The position numbers and the translations under genes were made by a program. Below are positions 51,417 to 59,984 of a DNA stretch of 64,000 nt, piece after piece. This stretch comes from Rhodoglobus sp. GTDB lineage: Bacteria > Actinomycetota > Actinomycetes > Actinomycetales > Microbacteriaceae. Under the pieces are notes generated by a model. That model saw nothing but the letters and a program-made list of their open reading frames with translations. It had not been told where the DNA came from and ran no database searches. Where the stretch lies: assembly GCA_025463605.1 (NCBI GenBank), contig JAODAV010000031.1, forward strand, positions 80,115 through 144,114, written 5' to 3'. Numbering within the stretch: the stretch's first letter is position 1; each line of letters starts with the position of its first letter.

Positions 51417-51863
51417 GTGCCAGTGAACCCCGAACTCCAGGGCCGCGTGTTCCCCCCGACCGCGCCCTATCTCGTCGGCAGGGAGAAGGTGCGTGAGTTC
51501 GCTCGCGCCGTGCTCGCCACGAGCCCCCTCAATCACGACCCGGCAGCAGCATCCGCCGCCGGATATAGCGACATCGTCGCGCCGCCCACCTTCCCGGTGG
51601 TGGTGCAGGAGGCGACACTAGCGCAACTGCTCGCCGAACCGGATGCGGGCATCGACTTCACGCGCGTCGTGCACGGCGACCAGCGATTCACCTACACCCG
51701 CCCCATCGTCGCCGGCGACGAGCTCACGGCGACGCTCGCCGTCACGAGCATCAAGTCCCTCGGCGGCCACTCGATGGTCACCGCCGAGTCCACGATCGTC
51801 GACGCTGGGGGTGCGCACGTCGTGACCGCGATCTCCACTCTCGTCGTGCGGGGTGACGAATGA
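51417..51863 (+). CDS. MaoC-type (R)-hydratase subunit, N-terminal hot-dog (HadA-like)
   Basis: 148 residues from a GTG at 51417 (a second GTG lies two codons later). Starts NPELQGRVFPPTAPYLVGRE and includes VAPPTFPVVVQE and VVHGDQRFTYTRPIVAGDEL, the FAS1-type dehydratase half-domain as in mycobacterial HadA. The catalytic hydratase motif is in the partner. In mycobacteria hadAB lie next to tRNA-Trp, secE and nusG, and here they lie about 11 kb away. Substrate probably a 3-hydroxyacyl thioester. Confidence 0.85.
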   Translation: MPVNPELQGRVFPPTAPYLVGREKVREFARAVLATSPLNHDPAAASAAGYSDIVAPPTFPVVVQEATLAQLLAEPDAGIDFTRVVHGDQRFTYTRPIVAGDELTATLAVTSIKSLGGHSMVTAESTIVDAGGAHVVTAISTLVVRGDE

Positions 51864-52264
51864 GCGACCTCACGATCGGTGACGTGATCGCCGAGAAGCA
51901 GTACCACCTCACGCGGGACACCCTCGTTCGGTACGCGGGAGCATCCGGAGACTTCAACCCCATCCACTATCGCGACGACATCGCGCAGTCCGTGGGCCTT
52001 CCGGGTGTGCTCGCCCACGGCATGCTCACGATGGGCATCGCCGTGCAGCCCGTCGTCGACTGGTTGGAGAATCGAGGCACCGTTCTCGACTACCAGGTGC
52101 GGTTCACGCGACCGGTTCTCGTCGATCCAACCGACGGCGCGACGGTAACCGTCGTCGCGAAGGTGGGCGCCCTCGAGAACGGAGCCGCCCGAATCGATCT
52201 CACCGTGACGTTCAACGACGAGACCGTGCTCGGCAAGGCGCAGGCGCGCGTAAGCCTCGCCTGA
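51860..52264 (+). CDS. MaoC-type dehydratase catalytic subunit (HadB-like)
   Basis: 134 residues. The hydratase 2 motif reads YAGASGDFNPIHYRDDIAQSVGLPG with the catalytic Asp and His, followed by LAHGMLTMG. It would pair with the HadA-like subunit in dehydrating 3-hydroxyacyl thioesters. The ATG overlaps the previous stop by four bases and its own stop overlaps the murB ATG by one base, so all three genes are coupled. Confidence 0.9.
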   Translation: MSDLTIGDVIAEKQYHLTRDTLVRYAGASGDFNPIHYRDDIAQSVGLPGVLAHGMLTMGIAVQPVVDWLENRGTVLDYQVRFTRPVLVDPTDGATVTVVAKVGALENGAARIDLTVTFNDETVLGKAQARVSLA

Positions 52265-53331
52265 TGATGCTCTCCGAGCTCACCACCATGCGGGTCGGCG
52301 GACCGGCTCGCAGCATCATCAGCCCCACCACCGAGGCGCAGCTCATCGCCGAGACGCTCGAAGTGTGGGGCTCGGGCGAGCCGTGGCTCGTTCTCGGCGG
52401 CGGCTCCAACGTGGTCATCTCGGATGCCGGATTCGACGGCACCGTCATCCAGGTCGGCACGCGAGGAATCGAGCAGCTGGATGACACGCGCCTCCGCGTG
52501 CAGGCCGGCGAACCCTGGGACGCCGTCGTCGCCCGCGCCGTCGCCCGCGGCCTGGCCGGGATCGAGGCACTCAGCGGTATCCCCGGATCGACGGGTGCAG
52601 CCCCCATGCAGAACATCGGAGCGTACGGTCAGGAACTGTCCAACTCGCTCGTGGCCATCGAGCTGCTCGACTTCGACTCCGGGGCGGTGGAACGGGTTGC
52701 CGCGTCCGAGCTCGGGCTGGGCTACCGCACTTCGGCGCTCAAGCGCGGGCGGCTCGGGCTCGTGGTCGCGGTCGAACTGGAGCTCAAGGCATCCGGCGAG
52801 GGCATCGCCGCCTATCCGCAGCTCGCCCAGGCCCTCGGTGTGCACGTGGGCGCTGCGGTGCCGCTCGCACAGGTGCGCGACGCCGTGCTGGCGCTGCGGG
52901 CATCCAAGGGAATGGTGCTCGATCCCGCCGATCCCGATTCGGTGAGTTGCGGTTCCTTCTTCACCAACCCGATCGTCGGGGAGAACTTCGCACGCGGCCT
53001 CCCGGGCGACGCGCCGCGCTGGCTGGTCGAGCCCCAACCCGGTGACGTCGCGGTGCCCCTGGGCCAGGAGCCCGCGCCGGCGCCTCCGAGCGACGACCGG
53101 GTCAAGCTGAGCGCCGCGTGGCTCATCGAACGGTCCGGCATCGGGCGGGGGTTCGCGCTTCCGGGTTCGCGGGCCGCGATCTCGTCGAAACACACGCTCG
53201 CGATCGTCAACCGCGGTGGCGCGACCGCGGAGGAAGTTGCCGAACTCGCGCGGTACATCCAGTCCCGTGTGCTCAGTGAGTTCGGCGTTGCGCTGCAGCC
53301 GGAGCCCGTGCCGGTCGGCCTCGAGATCTGA
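52264..53331 (+). CDS. murB: UDP-N-acetylenolpyruvoylglucosamine reductase
   Basis: 355 residues. An FAD enzyme making UDP-MurNAc for peptidoglycan. Motifs: TTMRVGGPARSII near the start, VLGGGSNVVISDAGFDG near 43, GIPGSTGAAPMQNIGAYGQE near 105, and the catalytic serine in SCGSFFTNPIV near 230. The length, with an insert before the C-terminal SAAWLIERSGIGRGF, is usual for the actinobacterial type I MurB. Two ATGs are adjacent at the start; either could serve. Confidence 0.95.
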   Translation: MMLSELTTMRVGGPARSIISPTTEAQLIAETLEVWGSGEPWLVLGGGSNVVISDAGFDGTVIQVGTRGIEQLDDTRLRVQAGEPWDAVVARAVARGLAGIEALSGIPGSTGAAPMQNIGAYGQELSNSLVAIELLDFDSGAVERVAASELGLGYRTSALKRGRLGLVVAVELELKASGEGIAAYPQLAQALGVHVGAAVPLAQVRDAVLALRASKGMVLDPADPDSVSCGSFFTNPIVGENFARGLPGDAPRWLVEPQPGDVAVPLGQEPAPAPPSDDRVKLSAAWLIERSGIGRGFALPGSRAAISSKHTLAIVNRGGATAEEVAELARYIQSRVLSEFGVALQPEPVPVGLEI

Positions 53332-53354
53332 CCCGTCGCCCGGACCGACGGTTG

Positions 53355-54188
53355 TCAGGTGTCTTTGCGGATCCAGCGGAACGTCAACCGGCACGCGATG
53401 AGGCCGAGCACGAGCCACAGGGCTGTCGCGATCGCGACGCCCGGCAGGTTCCAGCTCTCGCCCTGCTCGACCATCTCGAAGCTGTCCGGCAGGAACACTT
53501 CGCGCATGCCCTGGGCCATCCACTTGAGCGGGAACACGCTCGCGAAGTTCTGCAGCCATTCCGGTAGCTGCGAGAAGCCGATGTAGACCCCGGAGATGAA
53601 CTGGAGCACGAGGGCGATCGGGATGATGACGGCCGTCGCGCTCTTGCCGCTGCGGGGTACCCCGCTCAGGGCAATACCCAGCACCGCAGATGTCGTGACG
53701 CCGAGAACGAATACCCACGCGAACGTGAACCACTTCTCCGGTTGCGTGGGCAGGTCGACCTGGAACGCGAACCTCGCGACGAGCAGCAGCAGGCCTGCCT
53801 GCAGCAGGCCGGTGACGAACACTTGCCCGATCTTGCCGATGAAGTAGCTCACGACGGGAAGCGGAGTGCCGGCGAAGCGCTTGAGGGTGCCGTCGCTCTT
53901 CTCGACCGCGATGTCGATGGCCATGTTCTGCAGGCCGCTCAGCAGCAGCCCCGCCGCGAGCATCGCGGGAAGGTAGAAGGCCGCGGCGCTCAACTCGCCG
54001 GCTGGGCCGAACGGCCTCTCGCTGAAGGCGACCGAGAAGATCGTGAGCATCACGAGCGGGAAGAGGAAGGTGAAGAACACGCCGTCGGCCTGGCGGAAGT
54101 AGGTCTTCACTTCGTACCCGATGCGGCTGATCCCGAGGCGCACGGTGCGGCCGGCGGGAAGGCGCGGGATGTCGGTCGTGGTGGTCAC
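53355..54188 (-). CDS. ABC-2 type transporter permease
   Basis: 277 residues from the GTG at 54188. Six membrane helices with a first loop after residue 50, and the ABC2 core segments AIDIAVEKSDGTLKRFAGTPLP and GVYIGFSQLPEWLQNFASVFPLKW. It exports an unknown substrate with the ATPase upstream; drug or lipid export is typical. The start overlaps the ATPase stop (GTGA). A frame of 869 codons that crosses this locus on the same strand is a shadow. Confidence 0.9.
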   Translation of the reverse strand: MTTTTDIPRLPAGRTVRLGISRIGYEVKTYFRQADGVFFTFLFPLVMLTIFSVAFSERPFGPAGELSAAAFYLPAMLAAGLLLSGLQNMAIDIAVEKSDGTLKRFAGTPLPVVSYFIGKIGQVFVTGLLQAGLLLLVARFAFQVDLPTQPEKWFTFAWVFVLGVTTSAVLGIALSGVPRSGKSATAVIIPIALVLQFISGVYIGFSQLPEWLQNFASVFPLKWMAQGMREVFLPDSFEMVEQGESWNLPGVAIATALWLVLGLIACRLTFRWIRKDT

Positions 54189-55066
54189 AGTGCCCGCTCC
54201 GATTCGGTGATCGCGGTCGGCGAGTGCGCGGCCACGAGTTGCAGGTAGATGTCTTCGAGGCTCGGCCGGATGATCTGCAGCCCCTCGGGCTCGCCCCCGT
54301 CGCGCATGAGGGCCGCAACGAGCCTGCCCGGCTCCTCGGTGCGCTCCTCCCGCAGCACACCGCCGGAGCGCCAACGCACGATGGGCGTTCGGGAGAGGTG
54401 ACCGCCGATCTCGTTGATGCGGCCGATGTCGATGAGCCGGCCGCCGGCGATAACCCCGGCCCGATCGCCCAGGTGTGCGGCCTCGTCGAGGTAGTGGGTG
54501 GTGAGCAGGATGGTCGTGCCGTGTGCCTTGAGGGACTCGATGAGCGTCCAGAAGTGGCGGCGGGCCTCCGGGTCGAAACCCGTGGTGGGTTCGTCGAGGA
54601 AGAGCAGCTCGGGGCGTCCGATGATGCCGAGCGCGACATCCACTCGCCGTTGCTGGCCTCCCGATAGCTTGCGGATGAGCGTCTTCTGCTTCTCCTCAAG
54701 TCCGACCGCGGCGATCACCTCGTCCACGTCGCGCGAGTGCGGGTAGAACCCTGCGAAGTGGGTGAGCTGCTCCCGGACCGTGACGTTGCCGCTCTCGCCC
54801 GTCGATTGCAGCACGATGCCGAGCCGCGCCTTCCAGTCGAGACCACCCTTGCCCGGGTCGACGCCGAGTACGCTCGCCTCGCCGCCCGAGCGGTCGCGGT
54901 AGCCCTCGAGGATCTCGATGGTCGTGCTCTTGCCCGCCCCGTTCGGCCCGAGGAGTGCGAACGTCTCGCCGCGCTCGATGTCGAAACTGACGCCGTCGAG
55001 GGCAATGAGGGAGCCGTAGTGCTTGCGCAGGTCGCGCACGCTCACGACGGGATCGGTAGATGTCAT
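54185..55066 (-). CDS. ABC-2 type transporter ATPase
   Basis: 293 residues from the ATG at 55066. Walker A GPNGAGKST near residue 40, signature LSGGQQRRVDVALG, Walker B LLFLDEPTTGFDP and H-loop LTTHYLDEA are all present. The C-terminal 80 residues form the extension common in DrrA/CcmA-like exporters. Partner of the permease at 53355. Confidence 0.93.
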   Translation of the reverse strand: MTSTDPVVSVRDLRKHYGSLIALDGVSFDIERGETFALLGPNGAGKSTTIEILEGYRDRSGGEASVLGVDPGKGGLDWKARLGIVLQSTGESGNVTVREQLTHFAGFYPHSRDVDEVIAAVGLEEKQKTLIRKLSGGQQRRVDVALGIIGRPELLFLDEPTTGFDPEARRHFWTLIESLKAHGTTILLTTHYLDEAAHLGDRAGVIAGGRLIDIGRINEIGGHLSRTPIVRWRSGGVLREERTEEPGRLVAALMRDGGEPEGLQIIRPSLEDIYLQLVAAHSPTAITESERAL

Positions 55067-55125
55067 GACCCCATGGTGCACTCATCCGCGCGAAAGCGGC
55101 AGCCGTGGACGGGTTGACGCTCGCA

Positions 55126-55341
55126 TCAACCGATCGGTGGATGCTCCCGCCCGCGCCGCGCCGCGGACACCGCCGCGCCGATGACGCCGACGAGAACGAG
55201 CATCACCCCGAGGGTCACGACCACCCAGATCACGACGGGACCGTTGAGTCCCATCAGGGCCGCAAACGCGGTTGCCGCGGCGAGCAGCAGGATGACGCCC
55301 CAGACGATCGTGGTGGCGCGGGCGTGCACGTGCTCAGTCAT
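55126..55341 (-). CDS. Small two-helix membrane protein
   Basis: 71 residues starting MTEHVHARATTIVWGVILLL. Two membrane helices (about 9-26 and 33-55) and an Arg-rich tail. It overlaps the end of the toastrack gene by eight bases and so is coupled to it; similar small proteins occur in PspC-type loci of actinobacteria. Function unknown. Confidence 0.7.
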   Translation of the reverse strand: MTEHVHARATTIVWGVILLLAAATAFAALMGLNGPVVIWVVVTLGVMLVLVGVIGAAVSAARRGREHPPIG

Positions 55342-56782
55342 TGGGGGTTGCCTCTCCGTCGAAGGTGATGTCGCCGCGGCCGACGACGACCCGCACGGAA
55401 AGGATCCGGCCGGTTTCGGTGCCTGTGGGATCGCCCGGCAGCGCGTAAAAGTGGGTCTCGCCCCACCAGCGGTCGGACCTGCCCGGCCGGCCGTCGCTGG
55501 CATCGAAGTCGATCGCGCCCGAGCCGACCGAGGCATCGATCCCGACCGGCACATCGCTGGGCAGCTTTACGTAGACGTCTCCGCTCGCAACGTACAGCGT
55601 GATCGCCTCCGTCGCCCAGTTGTCGGGATCCGGAGCCGGGGAGTCGTCGAAGTAGTGCGTGAGGTCGACCTGGACGTCGCCGAAACCGACGTAGTACGTG
55701 TCGTCGGTGCCGGGTCGATCGGTCGGCCTCAGCTGCGCCCCGCCCGCGTAGGTGATGTGCGAGCTCGGCGGCACGATCGCGATGAAGAGCAGGGGGATCA
55801 GCGCGATCACCGCGAGCGCTCCCGCGCCGCCGCCGCGCTTGCCGACGATCCCGTTCACGATCACTCCGAGCGCCATGACGGCCGCCGTGGTGGCGAGGCC
55901 GGCTCCGATGGCCCGCGCGTCGAGCTCGGTGTCGCTGAACGTGAGGGCGACCAGTCCGCCAGCGACGAGGGCGAGGCCGATCGCGATGAAGGAGAACAGG
56001 GGATGCGGGCGCGTGCGGGCGCGCGCCTCGCGATAGGCCTCCTGCTCGAGCATCCGTCGCTTGCGGGTCTCCTCGAACTGCACGCGGTTGGCGTCTGCTC
56101 GCTCGCTCGCCCGTTGCGTTCGGAACTCCTCCCGTTCCTCCCGCCATGCTTGCTGCCGTTCGCGCCAGGCGGCAACGGCCTCCGTCGGGGCGCCGGCGGG
56201 TGGCGCTTGGGGGCCGACCGGGTCCGGGATCGTGTCGGGGCGGCCGTCGGTGGTGGCGGGCGAGACCGTGGGGGTCATGGATGCGCGACCTGCCCGGCGG
56301 GAGATCCACACCACGAACCAGACGATGGCGGCGAGAACTGCGATCGTCCAGAGGGCGCGACCGACGGTCATGCCCCAGTACGGCTCGCCCCAGAACGCCG
56401 AGCCGGCGTACCAGAAGCCCTGGGTGACGGGCAGCAGCGACAGCAGCACTAGCACGCCGATGCCCGCGATGGGCGATTCGAGTCGGCCACGGAACAGCTC
56501 CTCGAGGTGGATCTTGTTCTTCTGGTCCGGCAGCAGCAGCCAGGCGGCGGCGTAGAGCAGGAAGGCGGGGCCGCCAAGGATCGCGACCACGACGGCGATG
56601 CCGCGCACGATGAGGGGATCGATGCCGAGCCGGGCGGCGATGCCGGCGCACACGCCGCCGATCCAGCCGGGCTGGCGCGGGAGGTCGAGCGCGCGCAGCC
56701 AGGCGAAGAAACGGTTTCCCGGGGGCGGAGGGGCTTCCGGGGGCGTCTCAGTCTCGTCGGGTGCCGTTGTCTTTCGTGCCAT
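55334..56782 (-). CDS. PspC-domain membrane protein with C-terminal toastrack domain
   Basis: 482 residues from the ATG at 56782. The PspC module (PGWIGGVCAGIAARLGIDPL) is near residue 40, with several membrane helices, an Arg/Glu-rich coiled segment around 205-240, more helices, and a beta-rich C-terminal region (VQVDLTHYFDD, ASGDVYVKLPSDVPVGIDAS, GRGDITFDG) typical of toastrack/LiaF-like domains. Such proteins sense envelope stress and control the divergent kinase. The starts of the two lie about 100 bp apart. Confidence 0.87.
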   Translation of the reverse strand: MARKTTAPDETETPPEAPPPPGNRFFAWLRALDLPRQPGWIGGVCAGIAARLGIDPLIVRGIAVVVAILGGPAFLLYAAAWLLLPDQKNKIHLEELFRGRLESPIAGIGVLVLLSLLPVTQGFWYAGSAFWGEPYWGMTVGRALWTIAVLAAIVWFVVWISRRAGRASMTPTVSPATTDGRPDTIPDPVGPQAPPAGAPTEAVAAWRERQQAWREEREEFRTQRASERADANRVQFEETRKRRMLEQEAYREARARTRPHPLFSFIAIGLALVAGGLVALTFSDTELDARAIGAGLATTAAVMALGVIVNGIVGKRGGGAGALAVIALIPLLFIAIVPPSSHITYAGGAQLRPTDRPGTDDTYYVGFGDVQVDLTHYFDDSPAPDPDNWATEAITLYVASGDVYVKLPSDVPVGIDASVGSGAIDFDASDGRPGRSDRWWGETHFYALPGDPTGTETGRILSVRVVVGRGDITFDGEATPND

Positions 56783-56881
56783 GCTCCGATCGTGGCGGGT
56801 CGCGCGTGCGCCCGCTATGAGGGGACACCCTGACTGCACCCTGATTCGCGGTGCGCGAACCGGGAAACCTGCTTGGATTCA

Positions 56882-58036
56882 GTGGTGACCACTGCGATCC
56901 TCCGTTCTCCGCTCCGGCGCCCGCGCCGGGTGTTGCTCGGGGGCGTGTGCGCGGGCGTCGCCGCGCACCTGGGCTGGCCGATCGGGCACACGCGCGTGCT
57001 CGTCGTCGCGCTCGCGCTGTTCGGCGGTGCCGGAGTTCTGCTCTACCTCTGGCTGTGGGCGCTCGTTCCGCTCGACCCGACGGAGGCCGACGACCCGGCC
57101 GAGGTGCGCCGCCTGATTCCCGTGGCCCCCGTCCTGCTCGCGGTCGCCGTGGTCGCCATGGCGGTACTGATCGCCACCCCGTCACTTGACAGCATCGTCA
57201 CGCCCGCCCTCCTCATCGCGGCCGCGGTGAGCGGGGCCGCAGTCGCCTGGAGCCTCGCCTTCGACCGCCACGACCCGGAACGGCCCCGGCGGTACGGCCT
57301 CGTCGTGCGCGCCCTCGCATCGCTTCTGCTGCTGGCATCGGGTACGGTCGCCCTGCTCGGCCGCCCGAGCGCACTCAACGCCGTGATCGGGGTCGCCGTG
57401 GTCGTGCTCGGGATCGCGGTGATCGTGGCTCCCCGGGTGGTCTCGCTGTGGAGTGACCTGATGGCGGAGCGCACCACCCGCGTGCGGGAGGAGCAGCGGG
57501 CGGAGATCGCCGCCCACCTGCACGACTCGGTGCTGCAGACCCTCGCGCTCATCCAGAACCGGGCGGGCGCGTCGAGCGAGGTCGCCCGCATCGCCAGGGC
57601 CCAGGAGCGCGAGCTGCGCGACTGGCTGTTCGAGCGGGACATGCCCATCGCCGACGACCTCTCGGCGGAGCTCAGGGCGGCGGCCGCTGCCATCGAGCTG
57701 GACTATCCCGTGCGCATCGAGGTGGTTGCGACCGGGGAGTCCGTCGCCGGAATCGCCGCCCTGGCCGCCGCGTCCCGAGAGGCGATGCTCAACGCCGCGC
57801 GGCATGCGGGCGGCGAGGTCTCCGTGTACCTGGAGACCTCGCCCGGTGCGATCGACGTGTTCGTGCGTGACCGCGGACCGGGCGTCGACCTCGACACCCT
57901 CCCTGCCGACCGGCTCGGCATCCGCGAATCGATCATCGGTCGGATGACGCGCGCTGGAGGAACCGCGACCGTGCGCCCTGGTGCCAGCGGCACGGGCACC
58001 GAGGTGCACCTGCACCTGGAGGATCCTCGTGACTAG
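56882..58036 (+). CDS. PspC-fused sensor histidine kinase
   Basis: 384 residues from the GTG at 56882 (another GTG follows). An N-terminal PspC module (RRVLLGGVCAGVAAHLGWPI) and about five membrane helices precede a HisKA_3-type dimerisation helix with the phospho-accepting His in IAAHLHDSVLQTLALIQ, and an ATPase domain with REAMLNAARHAGG and DRGPGVDLD. It forms a two-component pair with the next gene and probably responds to envelope stress with the divergent toastrack protein. Confidence 0.9.
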   Translation: MVTTAILRSPLRRPRRVLLGGVCAGVAAHLGWPIGHTRVLVVALALFGGAGVLLYLWLWALVPLDPTEADDPAEVRRLIPVAPVLLAVAVVAMAVLIATPSLDSIVTPALLIAAAVSGAAVAWSLAFDRHDPERPRRYGLVVRALASLLLLASGTVALLGRPSALNAVIGVAVVVLGIAVIVAPRVVSLWSDLMAERTTRVREEQRAEIAAHLHDSVLQTLALIQNRAGASSEVARIARAQERELRDWLFERDMPIADDLSAELRAAAAAIELDYPVRIEVVATGESVAGIAALAAASREAMLNAARHAGGEVSVYLETSPGAIDVFVRDRGPGVDLDTLPADRLGIRESIIGRMTRAGGTATVRPGASGTGTEVHLHLEDPRD

Positions 58037-58676
58037 CGTGCTCATCGTCGACGACCATTCGATCTTCCGCTCCGGCCTGCGCGCCGATCTCGACCACACC
58101 GTCGAGGTGCTCGGCGAAGCGGCGACCGTCGACGAGGCGGTCGTGCTCATCGCATCGCTCAAGCCGGAGGTCGTGCTGCTCGACGTGCACCTTCCCGGTG
58201 GCGCGGGTGGCGGGGGTGCCGAGGTGCTCCGCCGCTCCAGCGGGCTGCTCGAGTCGGTGCGGTTCCTGGCGCTGAGCGTCTCGGACTCCGCCGAGGATGT
58301 CGTCGGCGTCATCCGGGCCGGGGCTCGCGGCTACATCACGAAGGGCAGCTCGGGGGCGGAAGTCAGTCGTGCGGTCGTCGCCGTGGCAGGAGGCGACGCG
58401 GTGTTCTCGCCCCGCCTCGCGGGCTTCGTGCTCGACGCGTTCGGCGCGGTGGCCGGCGAGCAGGCGGAGTCGAGCGAGGAGCTCGACCGGCTGTCCGCTC
58501 GGGAGCGCGAGGTCATGCGCCTCATCGCTCGAGGCTATGCCTACAAGGAAGTTGCTACCGAGCTATTCATCTCCATCAAGACGGTCGAGAGCCATGTCTC
58601 GGCGGTGTTGCGCAAACTCCAGCTCTCCTCCCGGCATGAGCTCACCGTTTGGGCGTCGCAGCGGAAGCTGCTCTAG
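58029..58676 (+). CDS. LuxR/NarL-family response regulator
   Basis: 215 residues from the GTG at 58029, overlapping the kinase end by eight bases. Receiver domain: VLIVDDHSIFRSGL, the phospho-acceptor Asp in VVLLDVHLPGG, and the Lys in YITKGSSG. HTH: LSAREREVMRLIARGYAYKE with VATELFISIKTVESHV. It is expected to control the PspC gene and others on activation. Confidence 0.95.
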   Translation: MTSVLIVDDHSIFRSGLRADLDHTVEVLGEAATVDEAVVLIASLKPEVVLLDVHLPGGAGGGGAEVLRRSSGLLESVRFLALSVSDSAEDVVGVIRAGARGYITKGSSGAEVSRAVVAVAGGDAVFSPRLAGFVLDAFGAVAGEQAESSEELDRLSAREREVMRLIARGYAYKEVATELFISIKTVESHVSAVLRKLQLSSRHELTVWASQRKLL

Positions 58677-58681
58677 AGCCG

Positions 58682-59890
58682 CTACGCGAACAACTTCTGC
58701 AGCCGCTGCACGCCCTCGAGGAGCGGGCCGTCGCCGAGGGCGTACGAGAGCCGGAGGTATCCGCTCGGGCCGAACGCCTCACCGGGCACGACTGCGACCT
58801 CGGCCTGGTCGAGGATGAGGTCGGCGAGCTCCAGAGTCGTGGAGGGCGTGACCCCGCCCCACTCGCGGTTCAGCAGGCCCGTGACATCCGGGTACACGTA
58901 GAAAGCGCCCTCCGGGTTGGGGCACAGCACGCCGTCTATCTTGTTGAGTTCCGCGACGATCAGGTCGCGCCGCCGCTCGAAGGACTGCCGCATCACCTCG
59001 ACCTGATCTTGCGGGCCGGTGAGCGCCTCGATCGCCGCGCGCTGCGAGATGTTGGACACGTTGCTCGAGAGGTGCGACTGCAGGTTGGCGGCGGCCTTGG
59101 TGGCGTCGGCCGGGCCGACCATCCAGCCGAGTCGCCATCCGGTCATTGCATAGCTCTTCGCTACACCGTTGACAAGGATGGCCGTGTCGGCGAGAGCGGG
59201 CACGGCCTCGACGATCGAGATGGCGGCCTTGGGGTTCGCGCCGTGGCCGTAGACGAGGTTCTGGTAGATCTCGTCCGCGATCACCCAGATGCCGTGCTCG
59301 AGGGCCCACTCGCCGATCGCCTTGGTCTGCTCGGCGGAGTACACGGCGCCCGTGGGGTTGGACGGGGAGACGAAGAGCAGCACCTTGGTGCGGTCGGTGC
59401 GTGCGGCCTCGAGCTGGTCGACTGTCACGAGGTACTGCTGGTCGGCGCCCGCGAACACATCGACGGGAACACCGCCCGCGAGCTTCACGGCCTCGGGGTA
59501 CGTCGTCCAGTACGGGGTCGGCAGCAGCACCTCGTCGCCCGGGTCGACTATCGTCGCGAAGGCCTCGTACACGGCCTGCTTACCGCCGTTGGTAACGATG
59601 ACCTGGGATGCGGGTACCGCCAGCCCGCTGTCGCGGAGGGTCTTCGCGGCGATAGCCTCACGCAACTCGGGGAGGCCGGCCGCGGGCGTGTAGCGGTAGT
59701 TCTTGGGGTCGAGCACCGCGCGGGATGCCGCCTCGACGATGTTTGCGGGCGTTGAGAAGTCGGGCTCGCCTGCCGCATAGCTGATGACGGGTCGGCCTTC
59801 GGCCTGAAGCGCCTTTGCCTTGGCATCCACTTTGAGTGTTGCTGATTCGGCGATGGCGGCGATTCGGCGGGAGATCCGTGGCAGTGTCAC
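58682..59890 (-). CDS. Class I/II pyridoxal-phosphate aminotransferase (aspartate type)
   Basis: 402 residues. The PLP lysine lies in [17 protein letters not shown] near residue 240; other conserved parts are [24 protein letters not shown] and the C-terminal [14 protein letters not shown]. The closest type is the prokaryotic aspartate aminotransferase Ib group, which makes aspartate or can use prephenate. Its stop lies six bases past the end of the convergent response regulator gene. Confidence 0.92.
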   Translation of the reverse strand: MTLPRISRRIAAIAESATLKVDAKAKALQAEGRPVISYAAGEPDFSTPANIVEAASRAVLDPKNYRYTPAAGLPELREAIAAKTLRDSGLAVPASQVIVTNGGKQAVYEAFATIVDPGDEVLLPTPYWTTYPEAVKLAGGVPVDVFAGADQQYLVTVDQLEAARTDRTKVLLFVSPSNPTGAVYSAEQTKAIGEWALEHGIWVIADEIYQNLVYGHGANPKAAISIVEAVPALADTAILVNGVAKSYAMTGWRLGWMVGPADATKAAANLQSHLSSNVSNISQRAAIEALTGPQDQVEVMRQSFERRRDLIVAELNKIDGVLCPNPEGAFYVYPDVTGLLNREWGGVTPSTTLELADLILDQAEVAVVPGEAFGPSGYLRLSYALGDGPLLEGVQRLQKLFA

Positions 59891-59920
59891 CCGACAAGCT
59901 TAGGTGAGCGCACAAGAAAT

Positions 59921-59962
59921 TGGCCGGAGCCGCGGTCCTGGGGAGACCGCCGACTCCGGCCA
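59921..59962 (-). terminator. Terminator of the choice-of-anchor G gene
   Basis: Nine-base arms tggccggag and ctccggcca around a 24-nt loop that itself pairs partly; on the minus strand the stem is followed by atttctt. It lies 23 bp past the gene's stop. Confidence 0.72.
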
Positions 59963-59984
59963 CTTGTGAGTTACCGGTTAGGCC

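Noticed and set aside
51417..52264. The two hot-dog proteins as the missing menaquinone thioesterase
   Set aside because: Their motifs (FNPIHYRDD, LAHG) are those of MaoC/HadAB dehydratases, and they are coupled to murB, not to men genes.
52090..54699. A long minus-strand frame of 869 codons across murB and the ABC exporter
   Set aside because: It is antisense to murB over half its length, has shadow-like Arg/Ser/Pro composition and is explained by GC-rich codon bias; the real genes lie in other frames.
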